A stretch of 12,500 bases of DNA from Beroe ovata. Its lineage: Eukaryota > Ctenophora > Nuda > Beroida > Beroidae. Shown in pieces: positions 12,389-12,500 of this stretch. A model generated the notes under the pieces. It was not told the origin of the DNA and searched no databases. It worked only from the letters and a program-made list of their open reading frames with translations. Position numbers and translations under genes: made by a program. The stretch lies in the NCBI GenBank assembly GCA_946803715.1, contig CAMPET010000331.1, positions 2,796-15,295 on the forward strand, written 5' to 3'. Within the stretch, counting starts at the first letter, position 1, and each line of letters begins with the position of its first letter.

Positions 12389-12500
12389 ATGAGCAAGGAG
12401 GTAAGCATCTAGATATTTTTGGAGTATCATGAACCCTTTCCTTTCTCAGGTGTTGCTCCATGAGACTGACGCTGGGTTGCCATGTTTAGTTTGTGAAGAG
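12389..12500 (+). CDS. Testin-like LIM/PET protein, first codons (partial at right edge)
   Basis: Exon 1 is a minimal coding exon, ATG AGC AAG GAG (12389-12400), followed by GTAAGC. A 49-bp intron ends in a pyrimidine-rich CTTTCCTTTCTCAG, and exon 2 starts at 12450, remaining open to the edge. The join is phase 0 and reads MSKEVLLHETDAGLPCLVCE. The HE-x4-G-x-PCL-x-C-x-E pattern matches the N-terminal cysteine-rich segment of testin and related proteins (GHEQGFGAPCLKCKE in human TES, as recalled). An in-frame TGA four codons upstream (12377-12379) supports this start. Testin works at focal adhesions and actin structures through PET and LIM domains, which would lie outside the window. Only 21 residues are visible, so the family assignment is provisional. 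Confidence 0.6.

Overview
This is animal (metazoan) nuclear DNA. It holds protein-coding genes split by short GT-AG introns (mostly 49-270 bp), and the exon-joined proteins match animal families. Nicotinamidase, which vertebrates lack, points to an invertebrate. The compact gene spacing, small introns and many short tandem repeats would suit a sponge or another early-branching or compact-genome invertebrate, but I cannot name the species. All exon models below were joined by hand by matching splice phase and family motifs. None has transcript support.

Layout: (1) 175-1371, minus strand: the first three coding exons of a RELCH (KIAA1468)-like LisH/coiled-coil protein, running off the left edge. 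A 22-bp minisatellite sits in its third intron. (2) 1372-2710: intergenic, with three GTTGCTAG motifs just upstream of RELCH, a GT tract, a 13-bp tandem repeat and a 98-bp perfect palindrome. (3) 2711-4564, minus: a complete five-exon nicotinamidase of 340 aa with all catalytic and metal ligands. (4) 4565-6052: non-coding, with a CA tract and a 20-bp inverted repeat. (5) 6248-10420, minus: a complete fifteen-exon ZAK-alpha (MAP3K20)-like kinase of about 910 aa (kinase, coiled coil, SAM, YEATS-like domain, disordered tail, RG-rich end). Its UAG stop is followed by 65 more open codons in the same frame. (6) 10421-12388: AT-rich intergenic DNA with a 10-bp tandem repeat and a GC-rich island that may be an interspersed repeat. 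(7) 12389-12500, plus: the first codons of a probable testin-like gene running off the right edge.

The genes are unrelated in pathway: endosome/lipid traffic (RELCH), NAD salvage (nicotinamidase), ribotoxic/MAP-kinase stress signalling (ZAK) and cytoskeletal adhesion (testin-like). Three consecutive genes point left. ZAK and the testin-like gene diverge from a shared gap of about 2 kb. I see no operon, virus, CRISPR array or prokaryotic system. The items most worth checking are the possible C-terminal extension of ZAK, the 98-bp palindrome, and the repeated X-box-like motifs around RELCH and nicotinamidase.
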